Shown piece by piece: positions 51,721 through 60,245 of a stretch of DNA of 64,000 bases. Each line of letters starts with the position of its first letter. Position 1 is the stretch's first letter. Origin of the DNA: Candidatus Adamsella avium (GTDB lineage Bacteria > Cyanobacteriota > Vampirovibrionia > Gastranaerophilales > CAJFVJ01). Position numbers and translations under genes: made by a program. Location: the NCBI GenBank assembly GCA_904420445.1, contig CAJFVJ010000003.1:62001-126000 (forward strand), read 5' to 3'. The notes beneath the pieces were generated by a model. The model was not told the origin of the DNA. It was given only the letters and a program-made list of their open reading frames with translations, and did not search any database.

Positions 51721-51868
51721 ATTTATAACCAAAACCTCTAATATCTACTATTTTATTAGTATGCAATGAATAATTTTTTTTGCTAGTTTGTAAAAGAATA
51801 TTTACAAATTCTGTTTGAAAAAATTTTTTTCGATTGTAGCAGAAATTTTTTTTTACTAAAATGTAGCA

Positions 51869-52210
51869 ATGATTAAACATCTTACACCTGTTGTATTACT
51901 CACAATATCCAATATATTCATGACGTTTGCGTGGTACGGGCATCTCAAACATAAGAATGCTGCGTTATGGATTGTTATTCTTACAAGCTGGATGATTGCG
52001 TTTTTTGAATATTGCTTTCAGGTGCCAGCAAACAGAATAGGGCATCAGTATTATGAAGCTGCGCAGCTGAAGACCATGCAGGAGGTTATAACCCTTGTTG
52101 TATTCTGTTTCTTCTCTGTATTTTATTTGAAAGAGGGGTTGAAGTGGAATTATATTGTAGGTTTTGCGCTTATTATACTCTCAGTGTTTTTTGTGTTCAA
52201 AAAATGGTGA
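51869..52210 (+). CDS. DUF486/DMT-type small membrane protein
   Basis: A 113-residue membrane protein with four hydrophobic segments (VVLLTISNIFMTFAWYG, LWIVILTSWMIAFFEYCF, VITLVVFCFFSVFYL, YIVGFALIILSVFFVF). The motif FEYCFQVPANRIGH after the second helix is diagnostic of the DUF486 family. It is related by topology to half-length drug/metabolite transporters. It ends 4 bases before the start of the next gene, which is co-directional. The substrate is unknown. Confidence 0.85.
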   Translation: MIKHLTPVVLLTISNIFMTFAWYGHLKHKNAALWIVILTSWMIAFFEYCFQVPANRIGHQYYEAAQLKTMQEVITLVVFCFFSVFYLKEGLKWNYIVGFALIILSVFFVFKKW

Positions 52211-52214
52211 ATTT

Positions 52215-53186
52215 ATGTCAAAGAAGCTGCAAATCCTTGCTATTATGCCTGAGAGTATAGGAGGTCGTCTGACTTCTTCGAGTTTATTCGACGGATTCAG
52301 GCTTTTAGGTCATGATGTTGAGGTATTTGATACGCTGTTTGAGCCTGTTGATGCGGTGAAATCTTTGGTTGAGGAGAAAGATTTTGATTTCGTTGCGAGT
52401 TATGATTATACGGCGATAATATACAAAACTAAGCTCGGGTTAAAAATCCCTTCCATAAACTATTTCTCTGATGTTATTGATGATGAGCATTCAGGGAAAT
52501 ACTGGAGGGAGTATTATGATTTTCTCAATGAGGATGAGAACTATGTCTTCTACTGGGATAGGGAGCTGTGTGAGAAGAAAAAAAATGAGATAAAGAATCT
52601 TTTTTATATGCCTCATTTTGTGAATACCATGGTGTATAGAAATCTTGGTTTAAGAACAGAATATGAGCTTATGTTTGCGGGGCGGCTTGATAGTGATTTC
52701 AGATTGAGAACTGTTGTAACGCTAATGAAAAAATTCAAACATCTGCGCTTCGGGTGGTTCGCTCATCAGAAGCATTTTGAGCAGGCGCTTTTGCGTCTTG
52801 ATTCAGATGAAGAAAAAGAGCTTTTGAAAAAAAATTATCGGGGGTTTGTTGATACAGAAGAGAAGATGTCAAAGGTGATAAACAAGTCAAAGATTGTGTT
52901 TAATTACAATGCTCAGGGTGCAGGGTCTTTGAATTATAGGACATATCAGGTGATGGCGTGCGAAAAGTTGCTTCTGAGCGATTATCGAAAAGAGGGAGAA
53001 GAGTTGTTTTCGCCTGGGGAAAATTTTGTGATGTTTTCGTCTTTTGATGATTTATGCCTGAAAATAGACTATTTCCTGAATAATGAGGAAGAATACAAGA
53101 GAATTGTCCATGCCTGCAGGGAAGTCGTTGAGAAGAATCATTCCTCAAAAGTTTGTGCAGCGAAGATGATTGATTGTATTTTGTAA
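52215..53186 (+). CDS. CgeB-like glycosyltransferase
   Basis: The track start (52164) overlaps the DUF486 gene; ATG 52215, with GGTGA upstream, gives MSKKLQILAIMPESIGGR and 323 residues. The sequence shows two Rossmann-like halves. The second contains the CgeB/Glyco_trans_1_2 pattern YRTYQVMACEKLLLSDYRKEGEELFSPGENFVMF with the following SFDDLCLKIDYFL. The N-terminal part (DVEVFDTLFEP, DFVASYDYTAIIYKTKLGLKIPSINYFSD) is typical of this family. It probably transfers a sugar to a surface glycan or protein. Confidence 0.8.
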   Translation: MSKKLQILAIMPESIGGRLTSSSLFDGFRLLGHDVEVFDTLFEPVDAVKSLVEEKDFDFVASYDYTAIIYKTKLGLKIPSINYFSDVIDDEHSGKYWREYYDFLNEDENYVFYWDRELCEKKKNEIKNLFYMPHFVNTMVYRNLGLRTEYELMFAGRLDSDFRLRTVVTLMKKFKHLRFGWFAHQKHFEQALLRLDSDEEKELLKKNYRGFVDTEEKMSKVINKSKIVFNYNAQGAGSLNYRTYQVMACEKLLLSDYRKEGEELFSPGENFVMFSSFDDLCLKIDYFLNNEEEYKRIVHACREVVEKNHSSKVCAAKMIDCIL

Positions 53187-53281
53187 CAAAATGTTTCAAT
53201 ATTCGTATTAATCATAAAGATTTTTGAGTTTTATCCGATAAATTTATTGAGGATTAAAATATAGCGGAAATACGTTGTTTT

Positions 53282-54202
53282 ATGATTAGAATTGATACAG
53301 AAGAATTATTAAAACTGAAAAATTATTACCTCATAGGAGGTACTTCTGCTGTCAATTCTTCGTCATCCTCAAAAGAGAGCGGGGAGACAGATACATCTTT
53401 ATCTCTTGAAGATGCGCTGAGAATTTTACCGAAAGATCCCAAAAAGCTGATAGAGTTGTTTAATCTTGATGATCCGAACAACCGCTATATCCTCTTGAGG
53501 TTATTAGGAAGAGATTATCTTGAAAAACTGACAGAAGAACTTGATAAGAGTTCGATGCTTTTGATTATGCAGTTTTTCACTGTTGCAAAACTTATGTCCA
53601 TGCTGCAAAAGCTTCCGAAGATGAAGCTGCTTGAGATGTTGCAGCAAATTTTTACGCCAGAAGAAATGCTCAAGATGATGCCAGAGAAATACATGGACAA
53701 ATTTTTGACAAATGACGGTCTGAAAAAAGAAGAACTTTTAAAATCGCTGATGGGGTTGCCTCCAGAGGCTCTGTCGAAGATGATACAGTCAGTAACAGGC
53801 AAACCCCCTCAGAACGTAAACCCTTCTATGAGCAAAGACGAGCAGTCAGCTGCTATGGTTCAGGAACTTTCGCAGATGAATCCTCAGAACTTCAAAAAAG
53901 CTCTTGTTTCGATGGAAAAAGAAGAGAAAATAAAAATCATTATGGATTTGACTGAGAAAGACAAAGACAAATGGCTTCTCTTCCCTCAGGAAGCGTATCT
54001 CTCTACAGTCGAGATGCTCCCGAAAGATATGATGATTCAGAGTATGAACGCTCTTGAGACATCTGATATGGCTGAGATGATAAACATCCTTCCCGATGAG
54101 ATGCTCACACAGTCTTTGACTCTTGTTCATCCGGAGGTATTTGCAGAGTCGCTGCTTCAAAACAACACTGACCTCTTAGCACAGCTTTTGACAGCGGCCT
54201 AA
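53282..54202 (+). CDS. Helical repeat protein of unknown function, MgtE-N/FliG-like
   Basis: A 306-residue protein without signal peptide or membrane segment. After a Ser-rich linker (TSAVNSSSSSKESGE) it consists of short amphipathic helices in the pattern EELLKSLMGLPPEALSKMIQ and AAMVQELSQMNPQNFKKALVSM, i.e. 'x-Met-Pro-x-x-x-hydrophobic' hairpins. This superhelix style is shared by MgtE N-domains and the FliG middle domain. Methionine, lysine and leucine are abundant. It is not possible to assign a role. It ends 4 bases inside the convergent CinA gene. Confidence 0.7.
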   Translation: MIRIDTEELLKLKNYYLIGGTSAVNSSSSSKESGETDTSLSLEDALRILPKDPKKLIELFNLDDPNNRYILLRLLGRDYLEKLTEELDKSSMLLIMQFFTVAKLMSMLQKLPKMKLLEMLQQIFTPEEMLKMMPEKYMDKFLTNDGLKKEELLKSLMGLPPEALSKMIQSVTGKPPQNVNPSMSKDEQSAAMVQELSQMNPQNFKKALVSMEKEEKIKIIMDLTEKDKDKWLLFPQEAYLSTVEMLPKDMMIQSMNALETSDMAEMINILPDEMLTQSLTLVHPEVFAESLLQNNTDLLAQLLTAA

Positions 54203-55449
54203 GAATTCAGCTCATTGATGATTATTTCTCTGAGAAAGTGCATTGCATCTGATGCTGTTCTTTCTCTGATTTCATACCTCGGAAGACCTGAAGGATAGTT
54301 CTTTTTGAGGACATAAGTGTCTTTTTGACCGGCTACTCCGATATAAACAAGACCAACTGGTTTTTCTTCACTGCCTCCGGTTGGACCTGCTATTCCTGTT
54401 GTTGAGATAGCATAATCCGTTTCTGCAAGTTTTTTAATACCCTCTGCCATTTGTTTTGCGACTTCCTCGCATACGGCGCCTTTTTCTGAAAGTGTTTGGG
54501 AGTTTACTTTGAGGATTTTTTCTTTTGCTTGATTTGAATAGGTCACAACATCAAGCTTGATATATGATGAACTGCCTGATACATCTGTCAGGTATTTGCT
54601 GATTAGACCTCCTGTACAGGATTCTGCCGTTGAAACGGTAAGAGAGTTTTTTCTCAGAAGTTCTGATAATATTTCTTCTATTTCCTGCTCATCTCTGCCG
54701 TAGAAATAATCTCCTATCAGCTTGAGAATTTGTGTTTCGCAGTCATTTAGGAGTTCATTTGCCTTTTCATAAGAATTTGTTCTTGCAGTGATTTTGAGTC
54801 GTGCTTCGCCTCTATTAGGGAGGTAGGCTATTTCTATTTCAGATTTTTTTTCGAGTGAATTTAGTTTTTCATTCATCAGGGCTTCTGATAGATTATGGAA
54901 TTTGAGCATTCTGCTGATAATTTTTTCTTTTGACATATTTGATAAGAAATTTTTCAGATAGTTTTCGAAAAAGTATTCAACTTCTGCAGGAACACCGGGG
55001 AGGAAGATGAAATATCTGCCTTCTTTTTCGACTATGCTCATGGGGGCGGTGCCTGATTTATTCGGGATTACCGTTGCGCCTTTTGGAACATAAGCTTGTT
55101 TTTTGTTGCTTTCAGGCATTTCTATATTGCGTTTTTTGAACATATCTTTGATATTTTCAAAGATATCAGAGCGAAATTCAACATTTAACCCCAGAGCAGA
55201 TGAAGCGCATTCTATTGTTATGTCATCATCTGTAGGTCCAAGCCCGCCTGTAATAAATATAAGGTCTGAGCGTTTTTTTGAGGTGTTGATTGCTGATGAG
55301 ATATCTTCTTTGTCATCTTTTATAGAGAGGTGAAAGCGGCAGTTTATTCCGAAGTTTTTTAAGATTGATGAAATATATCTGCTGTTGGTGTTGAGAACAT
55401 CCCCGTAGATAATTTCGTTGCCTATAGTAATTATTTCAGCATTAAGCAT
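54199..55449 (-). CDS. cinA: CinA-like protein (nicotinamide-nucleotide amidase/ADP-ribose pyrophosphatase type)
   Basis: The 416-residue chain has an N-terminal molybdopterin-binding-like domain (AEIITIGNEIIYGDVLNTNSRYISS, LIFITGGLGPTDDD) and a C-terminal CinA amidase domain from about residue 255 (TVSTAESCTGGLISKYLTDVSGSSSYI, ISTTGIAGPTGGSEEKPVG). Full-length CinA proteins recycle the pyridine nucleotide by-product NMN and are competence-linked in some bacteria. NadB and NadC in this window also belong to NAD metabolism but are not linked. It starts 2 bases after the upstream secreted-protein gene and probably shares its transcript. Confidence 0.92.
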   Translation of the reverse strand: MLNAEIITIGNEIIYGDVLNTNSRYISSILKNFGINCRFHLSIKDDKEDISSAINTSKKRSDLIFITGGLGPTDDDITIECASSALGLNVEFRSDIFENIKDMFKKRNIEMPESNKKQAYVPKGATVIPNKSGTAPMSIVEKEGRYFIFLPGVPAEVEYFFENYLKNFLSNMSKEKIISRMLKFHNLSEALMNEKLNSLEKKSEIEIAYLPNRGEARLKITARTNSYEKANELLNDCETQILKLIGDYFYGRDEQEIEEILSELLRKNSLTVSTAESCTGGLISKYLTDVSGSSSYIKLDVVTYSNQAKEKILKVNSQTLSEKGAVCEEVAKQMAEGIKKLAETDYAISTTGIAGPTGGSEEKPVGLVYIGVAGQKDTYVLKKNYPSGLPRYEIRERTASDAMHFLREIIINELNS

Positions 55450-55451
55450 AT

Positions 55452-56138
55452 TTAGTTGAGAGGTACATCCAAAGAGTCTATCAGCATAACACTGAAGACA
55501 TCTCCTTTTTTCAAAGTGACCTCATTTCCTTTCATAAATACATCAACAGCCGATTTCCCGACGAACATAAGAACGGATGCACATGTTCCGCCGACAGCCG
55601 TAATAGGAACCGTTGCGATTCTCGGATAACCATTCCAGAATTCACCAATGTCAAACCCGAGGTCAACTGATGATTTGACCAGATCTACGCTGTCATCAAA
55701 GTTATCTTTGACTTTTGTGTAATAGTTTCCGCCGCCGCTTACTGCGCCGTCTTTTGTAAGATTATTAAAGTTTACGAGTCTGACAACAATAGGAATTTGT
55801 CGTCCCATCGGTGTCACTACATGGTCAAAGCTCAGAACAACAGCCCCCGGTCTTTTGGCTATTCCTGTATGTTTAACTTTTTTTACCGTGCCTCTAAGAA
55901 TTGTACCGGCGGGGAGAACGACCGTGTCTTTGACGATGACATCTTCTGCAAGAGTTGCGTTGAATTGATCTCCTGATACTGATGAGATTGTGCTAACCAT
56001 ATCCTGAAATTTCAGTTTCATAACAGTGCCTGCAGGTATTCTCTCAGTACGTGCATCAACCTGATATGCAGCTAAAACAGGAGTTGTGCAAAAAGATATT
56101 AAAAGAAAAATCGTCAGTATTATTTTTTTGAATCCCAT
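55452..56138 (-). CDS. Secreted beta-rich protein of unknown function
   Basis: A 228-residue exported protein with signal peptide MGFKKIILTIFLLISFCTTPVLA. The mature part is beta-strand rich: IPAGTVMKLKFQDMVSTISS, DTVVLPAGTILRGTVKKV, VVLSFDHVVTPMGRQIPI. The 'PAGT-x-hydrophobic-x-G' repeat resembles VirB10/TrbI-type or OmpA-adjacent beta domains, but no motif is firm. A Gly-rich loop (SGGGNYYTKV) and a C-terminal hydrophobic segment follow. It is the first gene before cinA, 2 bases apart. Confidence 0.6.
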   Translation of the reverse strand: MGFKKIILTIFLLISFCTTPVLAAYQVDARTERIPAGTVMKLKFQDMVSTISSVSGDQFNATLAEDVIVKDTVVLPAGTILRGTVKKVKHTGIAKRPGAVVLSFDHVVTPMGRQIPIVVRLVNFNNLTKDGAVSGGGNYYTKVKDNFDDSVDLVKSSVDLGFDIGEFWNGYPRIATVPITAVGGTCASVLMFVGKSAVDVFMKGNEVTLKKGDVFSVMLIDSLDVPLN

Positions 56139-56364
56139 ACCAAATCCTCTGATATTATAACGGTTACATTTTTATAATACATCAACTTGTTATCCCTTGG
56201 CTAAAAAATAACAGTTTGTAATAAAAATTAATATATCAATATTATGAATTAATTATTTTTTGTAAAGATTTATTAAATTATGAGTATATATTGAAATCCT
56301 ATAATATATTTCGTTTTTATATATATGTGGTCGAATAATGTATGTGTAAAACAAGGAAACAAAA

Positions 56365-56700
56365 ATGGGTTATGTCGTTGCTCATGGAACTGATTTGGTC
56401 TTAAGCCAGCAGGCAGCAAATATAGAATATGAGATGATGATTATAAGTGAAGACTTACAGATGTTATCTCAAGATGCTGCTGTGCTTATGAGCGAATATA
56501 GCAGGACATCAACAAACGGTGGTACTGAAGGCGTTCAACCTGATGCTTATGCAAAATTGGCGGAAATTGAGGCCAAGGAGAAAGCCTTGCAGGCTGAGTT
56601 GAAAGTCCTTGAAACACAACATTCCGCCATTCAACAAAATATGGAAGCTACTGAAAAATTGATTGATGAGAATGTCAAGAAATCAGCAGCCTGGTCTTAG
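56365..56700 (+). CDS. Small coiled-coil hypothetical protein
   Basis: A 111-residue soluble protein starting MGYVVAHGTDLVLSQQAANIEYEMMII. Residues about 60-105 form a clear coiled coil (AEIEAKEKALQAELKVLETQHSAIQQNMEATEKLI). AAGGAA precedes the ATG. A short linker rich in Ser, Thr and Gly separates the two helical parts. No known domain is seen. The length and helical hairpin are reminiscent of small secretion chaperones, but the resemblance is only structural. The gene overlaps the end of the convergent clpB by 4 bases. Confidence 0.6.
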   Translation: MGYVVAHGTDLVLSQQAANIEYEMMIISEDLQMLSQDAAVLMSEYSRTSTNGGTEGVQPDAYAKLAEIEAKEKALQAELKVLETQHSAIQQNMEATEKLIDENVKKSAAWS

Positions 56701-59309
56701 GATACTGTTTTGATATCAAGCTCATCATTGTGAACATCGATTTCGATTTTACTTATGGCATTATTAGCAAGAATTTTTTTCGCCATAGGATTTTCTATAT
56801 ATTGCATTATTGTTCTCTTTAGAGGTCTTGCACCATAAGCAGGGTCATAGCCTCTTGTTGCGATGAATTCTTTTGCTTCGTCGCTGACATAGAGTTCGAT
56901 GTCTTTTTCTTCAAGACGTTCTTTAAGATGATTAAGCTGAATATCAACGATTTTTGACAAATCAGGCAGTGTCAAACCTTTGAAGAACACAATATCATCA
57001 ATACGGTTCAAAAATTCAGGTTTGAAAGTCGATTTCATGATATTCATAACTTCTTCTTTTGTCTTTTCAAAGTCAGAAGCTGAGAATAGAGAGTTCATTG
57101 TATTTTCGAGGATTAAAGAACTTCCTATGTTGCTGGTCATGATTATGACGGTATTTTTGAAATCAACTGTTCTTCCTTTTGAGTCTGTCAGACGTCCGTC
57201 ATCGAGGATTTGCAGCATAATGTTGAACACGTCCGGGTGAGCTTTTTCGATTTCATCAAAGAGAATTACGCTGTATGGTTTTCTTCTGACGTATTCTGTG
57301 AGCTGACCGCCTTCGTCATATCCGACATAACCGGGAGGCGCACCTATCAATCTTGCGACTGCGTGTTTTTCCATATATTCTGACATATCTATTCTTATCA
57401 TTGCATCTTCAGAGTTAAAGAGAAATTCTGATAAGCTTTTTGCAAGTTCTGTTTTTCCGACACCGGTAGGTCCAAGGAAGATGAATGAACCGATAGGTCT
57501 TTTCGGGTCTTTGAGTCCTGAGAAGGCTCTTCTTGTTGCATCAGAAATGGCATCAACCGCTTCATCCTGACCTATAACACGTTTGTGCAGATATTCTTCC
57601 ATATTCAGAAGTTTTTGTTTTTCGCTTTCGATAAGTTTGTTAACAGGGATACCCGTCCATTTGCTTACGATTTTTGCAATTTGTTCTTCTGAGACTTCTT
57701 CTTTCAGCATAGTGTTTTTGTCATTTCTTGCTGAGAGTTCTTCTTCGTATTGATGAAGTTGTTTCTGCAGTTCGATGAGTTTGCCGTATTTGAGTTCAGC
57801 AGCTTTCTCAAGGTCTGCGTTTCTTTCTGCAACATCGATTTCCTGTTTTACTTTTTCTATTTCTTCCTTTATTGATGCACTCTGTGTGATTGCTTCTTTT
57901 TCTTTTTTCCATTGAGCGCTCAGTTTGTCCACTTTGTTATTAAGCTCACTGATTTCTTTATCAAGCTCTCCGACTTTTTTCTTCGAGTCGTCGTCTGTTT
58001 CTTTTTTCAGGGCTTCTCTTTCGATTTCAAGCTGAGTTTTTTCTCTTACGAGCTTATCAATTTCAGCAGGCATACTGTCTATATCTATTCTCAGAGAAGA
58101 AGCTGCTTCATCAATGAGGTCGATAGCTTTATCAGGGAGAAATCTGTCGGTGATATATCTGTCAGATAATTTTACCGCTTCGATGATTGCAGAGTCTTTG
58201 ATTCTGATTCCGTGGTGTACTTCGTATTTATCCTTAAGACCACGCAGAATGCTGATGGTGTCTTCTATTGACGGTTCATTTACCATAATAGGCTGGAATC
58301 GTCTTTCAAGAGCAGGGTCTTTTTCGATATATTTTCTATATTCGTTTATGGTTGTAGCGCCTATACATTTCAGAACACCTCTTGCAAGCATAGGTTTGAG
58401 AAGGTTTCCTGCGTCCATTGAACCGTCTGATGAACCTCCGGCGCCTACTACTGTATGTAGCTCATCTATAAACATAATAATTTCGCCGTTGCTTGATTCA
58501 ACTTCTTTGAGGAGAGCTTTCAATCTTTCTTCGAATTCTCCTCTGAATTTTGCGCCTGCAATCAACGCACCTATATCTACTGATATAAGCCTTTTATGCT
58601 TCAGTGTTTCAGGAACGTCGCCTTTTACTATTCTCTGGGCAAGACCTTCGATGATAGCAGTTTTACCGACTCCAGGTTCACCTATCAGTACAGGGTTGTT
58701 TTTTGTTCTTCTGTTAAGAACCTGTATAATCCTTCTGACTTCCGTATTTCTGCCTATTACGGGGTCAAGTTTGCCTTCTCTTGCAAGTTTTGTCAAATCA
58801 ACGCTGTATTTTTCAAGAACTTTATATTTTTCCTCAGCGTCTTCAGAATCCAATTTTGCGTTGCCTCTGATGTCTTTTAAGGCGATTAAAACAGATTGGG
58901 TAGTTACATTAAGGGAGTCGAGAATTTTTGTCGTTTCTGACGATTTATCTTCGAGAATAGCAAGCAAGATATGTTCGTTTCCGATAAATGTATCACCGAA
59001 GTTTTGCGCTTGCACTGCTGCGTTGTCAAAAACACGTTTCAGAGCAGGAGAAATAAATATCTGCCCGCTGTCATAAGCATTTGCCAGCTTGGGTTTTTGA
59101 GAGAGTATTCTTTCTATATCATTTTTCAGTTGATTTTCATTTACTTTGAGTTTTTCAAATATATCTTTTACAACATTTTCATCAGACTCAAGAAATGCGA
59201 GCATAACATGCTCAGCGTCCATCTGATTGTTTTGATAACGATGCATTATCTCCTGAGAGAGAAGAATCGTATTTTGTGCAGATTTTGTGAATTTTTCAAA
59301 ATTAAACAT
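56697..59309 (-). CDS. clpB: ATP-dependent disaggregase ClpB
   Basis: ClpB is a cytosolic hexameric AAA+ machine that dissolves protein aggregates with DnaK. The 870-residue chain has the N-domain repeat (TKSAQNTILLSQEIMHR, MDAEHVMLAFLE), the first ATPase domain (Walker A GEPGVGKTAI, Walker B IIMFIDELHT), the long coiled-coil M-domain (about 400-530) with YEEELS-type segments that distinguishes ClpB from ClpA, and the second ATPase domain (GPTGVGKTEL, VILFDEIEKAHPDV, DYDPAYGARPLKRTI). GGAGGTG lies before the ATG. No CIRCE operator is visible. It follows lipA after a 68-base gap. Confidence 0.96.
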   Translation of the reverse strand: MFNFEKFTKSAQNTILLSQEIMHRYQNNQMDAEHVMLAFLESDENVVKDIFEKLKVNENQLKNDIERILSQKPKLANAYDSGQIFISPALKRVFDNAAVQAQNFGDTFIGNEHILLAILEDKSSETTKILDSLNVTTQSVLIALKDIRGNAKLDSEDAEEKYKVLEKYSVDLTKLAREGKLDPVIGRNTEVRRIIQVLNRRTKNNPVLIGEPGVGKTAIIEGLAQRIVKGDVPETLKHKRLISVDIGALIAGAKFRGEFEERLKALLKEVESSNGEIIMFIDELHTVVGAGGSSDGSMDAGNLLKPMLARGVLKCIGATTINEYRKYIEKDPALERRFQPIMVNEPSIEDTISILRGLKDKYEVHHGIRIKDSAIIEAVKLSDRYITDRFLPDKAIDLIDEAASSLRIDIDSMPAEIDKLVREKTQLEIEREALKKETDDDSKKKVGELDKEISELNNKVDKLSAQWKKEKEAITQSASIKEEIEKVKQEIDVAERNADLEKAAELKYGKLIELQKQLHQYEEELSARNDKNTMLKEEVSEEQIAKIVSKWTGIPVNKLIESEKQKLLNMEEYLHKRVIGQDEAVDAISDATRRAFSGLKDPKRPIGSFIFLGPTGVGKTELAKSLSEFLFNSEDAMIRIDMSEYMEKHAVARLIGAPPGYVGYDEGGQLTEYVRRKPYSVILFDEIEKAHPDVFNIMLQILDDGRLTDSKGRTVDFKNTVIIMTSNIGSSLILENTMNSLFSASDFEKTKEEVMNIMKSTFKPEFLNRIDDIVFFKGLTLPDLSKIVDIQLNHLKERLEEKDIELYVSDEAKEFIATRGYDPAYGARPLKRTIMQYIENPMAKKILANNAISKIEIDVHNDELDIKTVS

Positions 59310-59377
59310 CTACAACACCTCCAATTATTTTTATTTTAACGAAGATTCTTAAAAAAACTTAAAAAATTTATCTTTAC

Positions 59378-60238
59378 TTAACATTTTATTTTGTAAAAAG
59401 CTTCTGACGCTTTATATGAGCTGCGTGCAAGCGGTGCAAAGACAGCTTGTTTGAGTCCTGACGCAAGAGCTTTTTTTTGTAGGCTTTCAAATTCATCAGG
59501 AGCGAGATATCTTTTTACTTCGATATGTTGTTTTGTTGGCTGAATATATTGTCCTGCTGTGAGGATGTCGCATTTTACGGAAACCAAATCATCAAACAGT
59601 TCAAGAATTTCCGGTTCCGTTTCTCCAAGTCCGAGCATTATGCCTGTTTTGGTAATTATATGCGGTGCATATTCTTTTGAAAATTTAAGGACGCCTAAAG
59701 AACGTATGTAGTCAGCTTGAGGTCTTACTGTTTTGTAGAGTGCTTTGACAGTTTCGACGTTGTGGTTGAGAACATCAGGGGACGCCTCAAGAACTGTTTT
59801 TAGAGCTTCTTTATTCCCTTGCATGTCTGATATAAGGACTTCTGTCTTTATTTGCGGGTTGATTTTTTTTATTTCTCTTATGGTTTTTGAAATATGCTCA
59901 GCGCCGCCGTCAGGCAGGTCATCTCTTGTAACCATTGTGATGACGGCGTATTTCAGTCCGAGTTCTTTTATTGCATTTGCAACAAGTTCAGGTTCTTGAG
60001 GGTTTGGAGGAAGAGGTTTATCTGTTGTAACAGAGCAGAATCTGCAATTTCTGGTGCATCTGTCGCCAAGAATCATGAAAGTTGCACTATTGCAGGAATA
60101 GCATTCATTTCTGTTCGGACATCTTGCTGCGTCGCAGACTGTTGTAAGTCCGCTTTCTTTCAGAAGGCGTCTTACTTTTCTTGTTGCATCAGTGTCGATG
60201 ATTCCTCTTCTAAGATATTCGGGGAGTCGCTGCTTCAT
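59378..60238 (-). CDS. lipA: Lipoyl synthase
   Basis: LipA inserts two sulfurs into octanoylated proteins using radical SAM chemistry, producing lipoate on dehydrogenase complexes or the glycine cleavage H protein. The 286-residue chain has both cluster motifs: the auxiliary CDAARCPNRNEC and the radical SAM CTRNCRFC. LGDRCTR, ITMVTRDDLPDGGA and VLNHNVETV are further family motifs, as is the final RSSYKASEAF. It lies 7 bases downstream of lpdA and so forms a lipoate-dependent dehydrogenase operon. The octanoyltransferase LipB and the E2 subunit are not in the window. Confidence 0.95.
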   Translation of the reverse strand: MKQRLPEYLRRGIIDTDATRKVRRLLKESGLTTVCDAARCPNRNECYSCNSATFMILGDRCTRNCRFCSVTTDKPLPPNPQEPELVANAIKELGLKYAVITMVTRDDLPDGGAEHISKTIREIKKINPQIKTEVLISDMQGNKEALKTVLEASPDVLNHNVETVKALYKTVRPQADYIRSLGVLKFSKEYAPHIITKTGIMLGLGETEPEILELFDDLVSVKCDILTAGQYIQPTKQHIEVKRYLAPDEFESLQKKALASGLKQAVFAPLARSSYKASEAFYKIKC

Positions 60239-60245
60239 ATTTACC

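Noticed and set aside
58114-59076. A 320-residue plus-strand ORF opposite clpB
   Set aside because: It lies entirely on the antisense strand of a fully conserved clpB and has Ser/Arg/Pro-rich composition typical of a codon-bias shadow. No ribosome binding site or domain.
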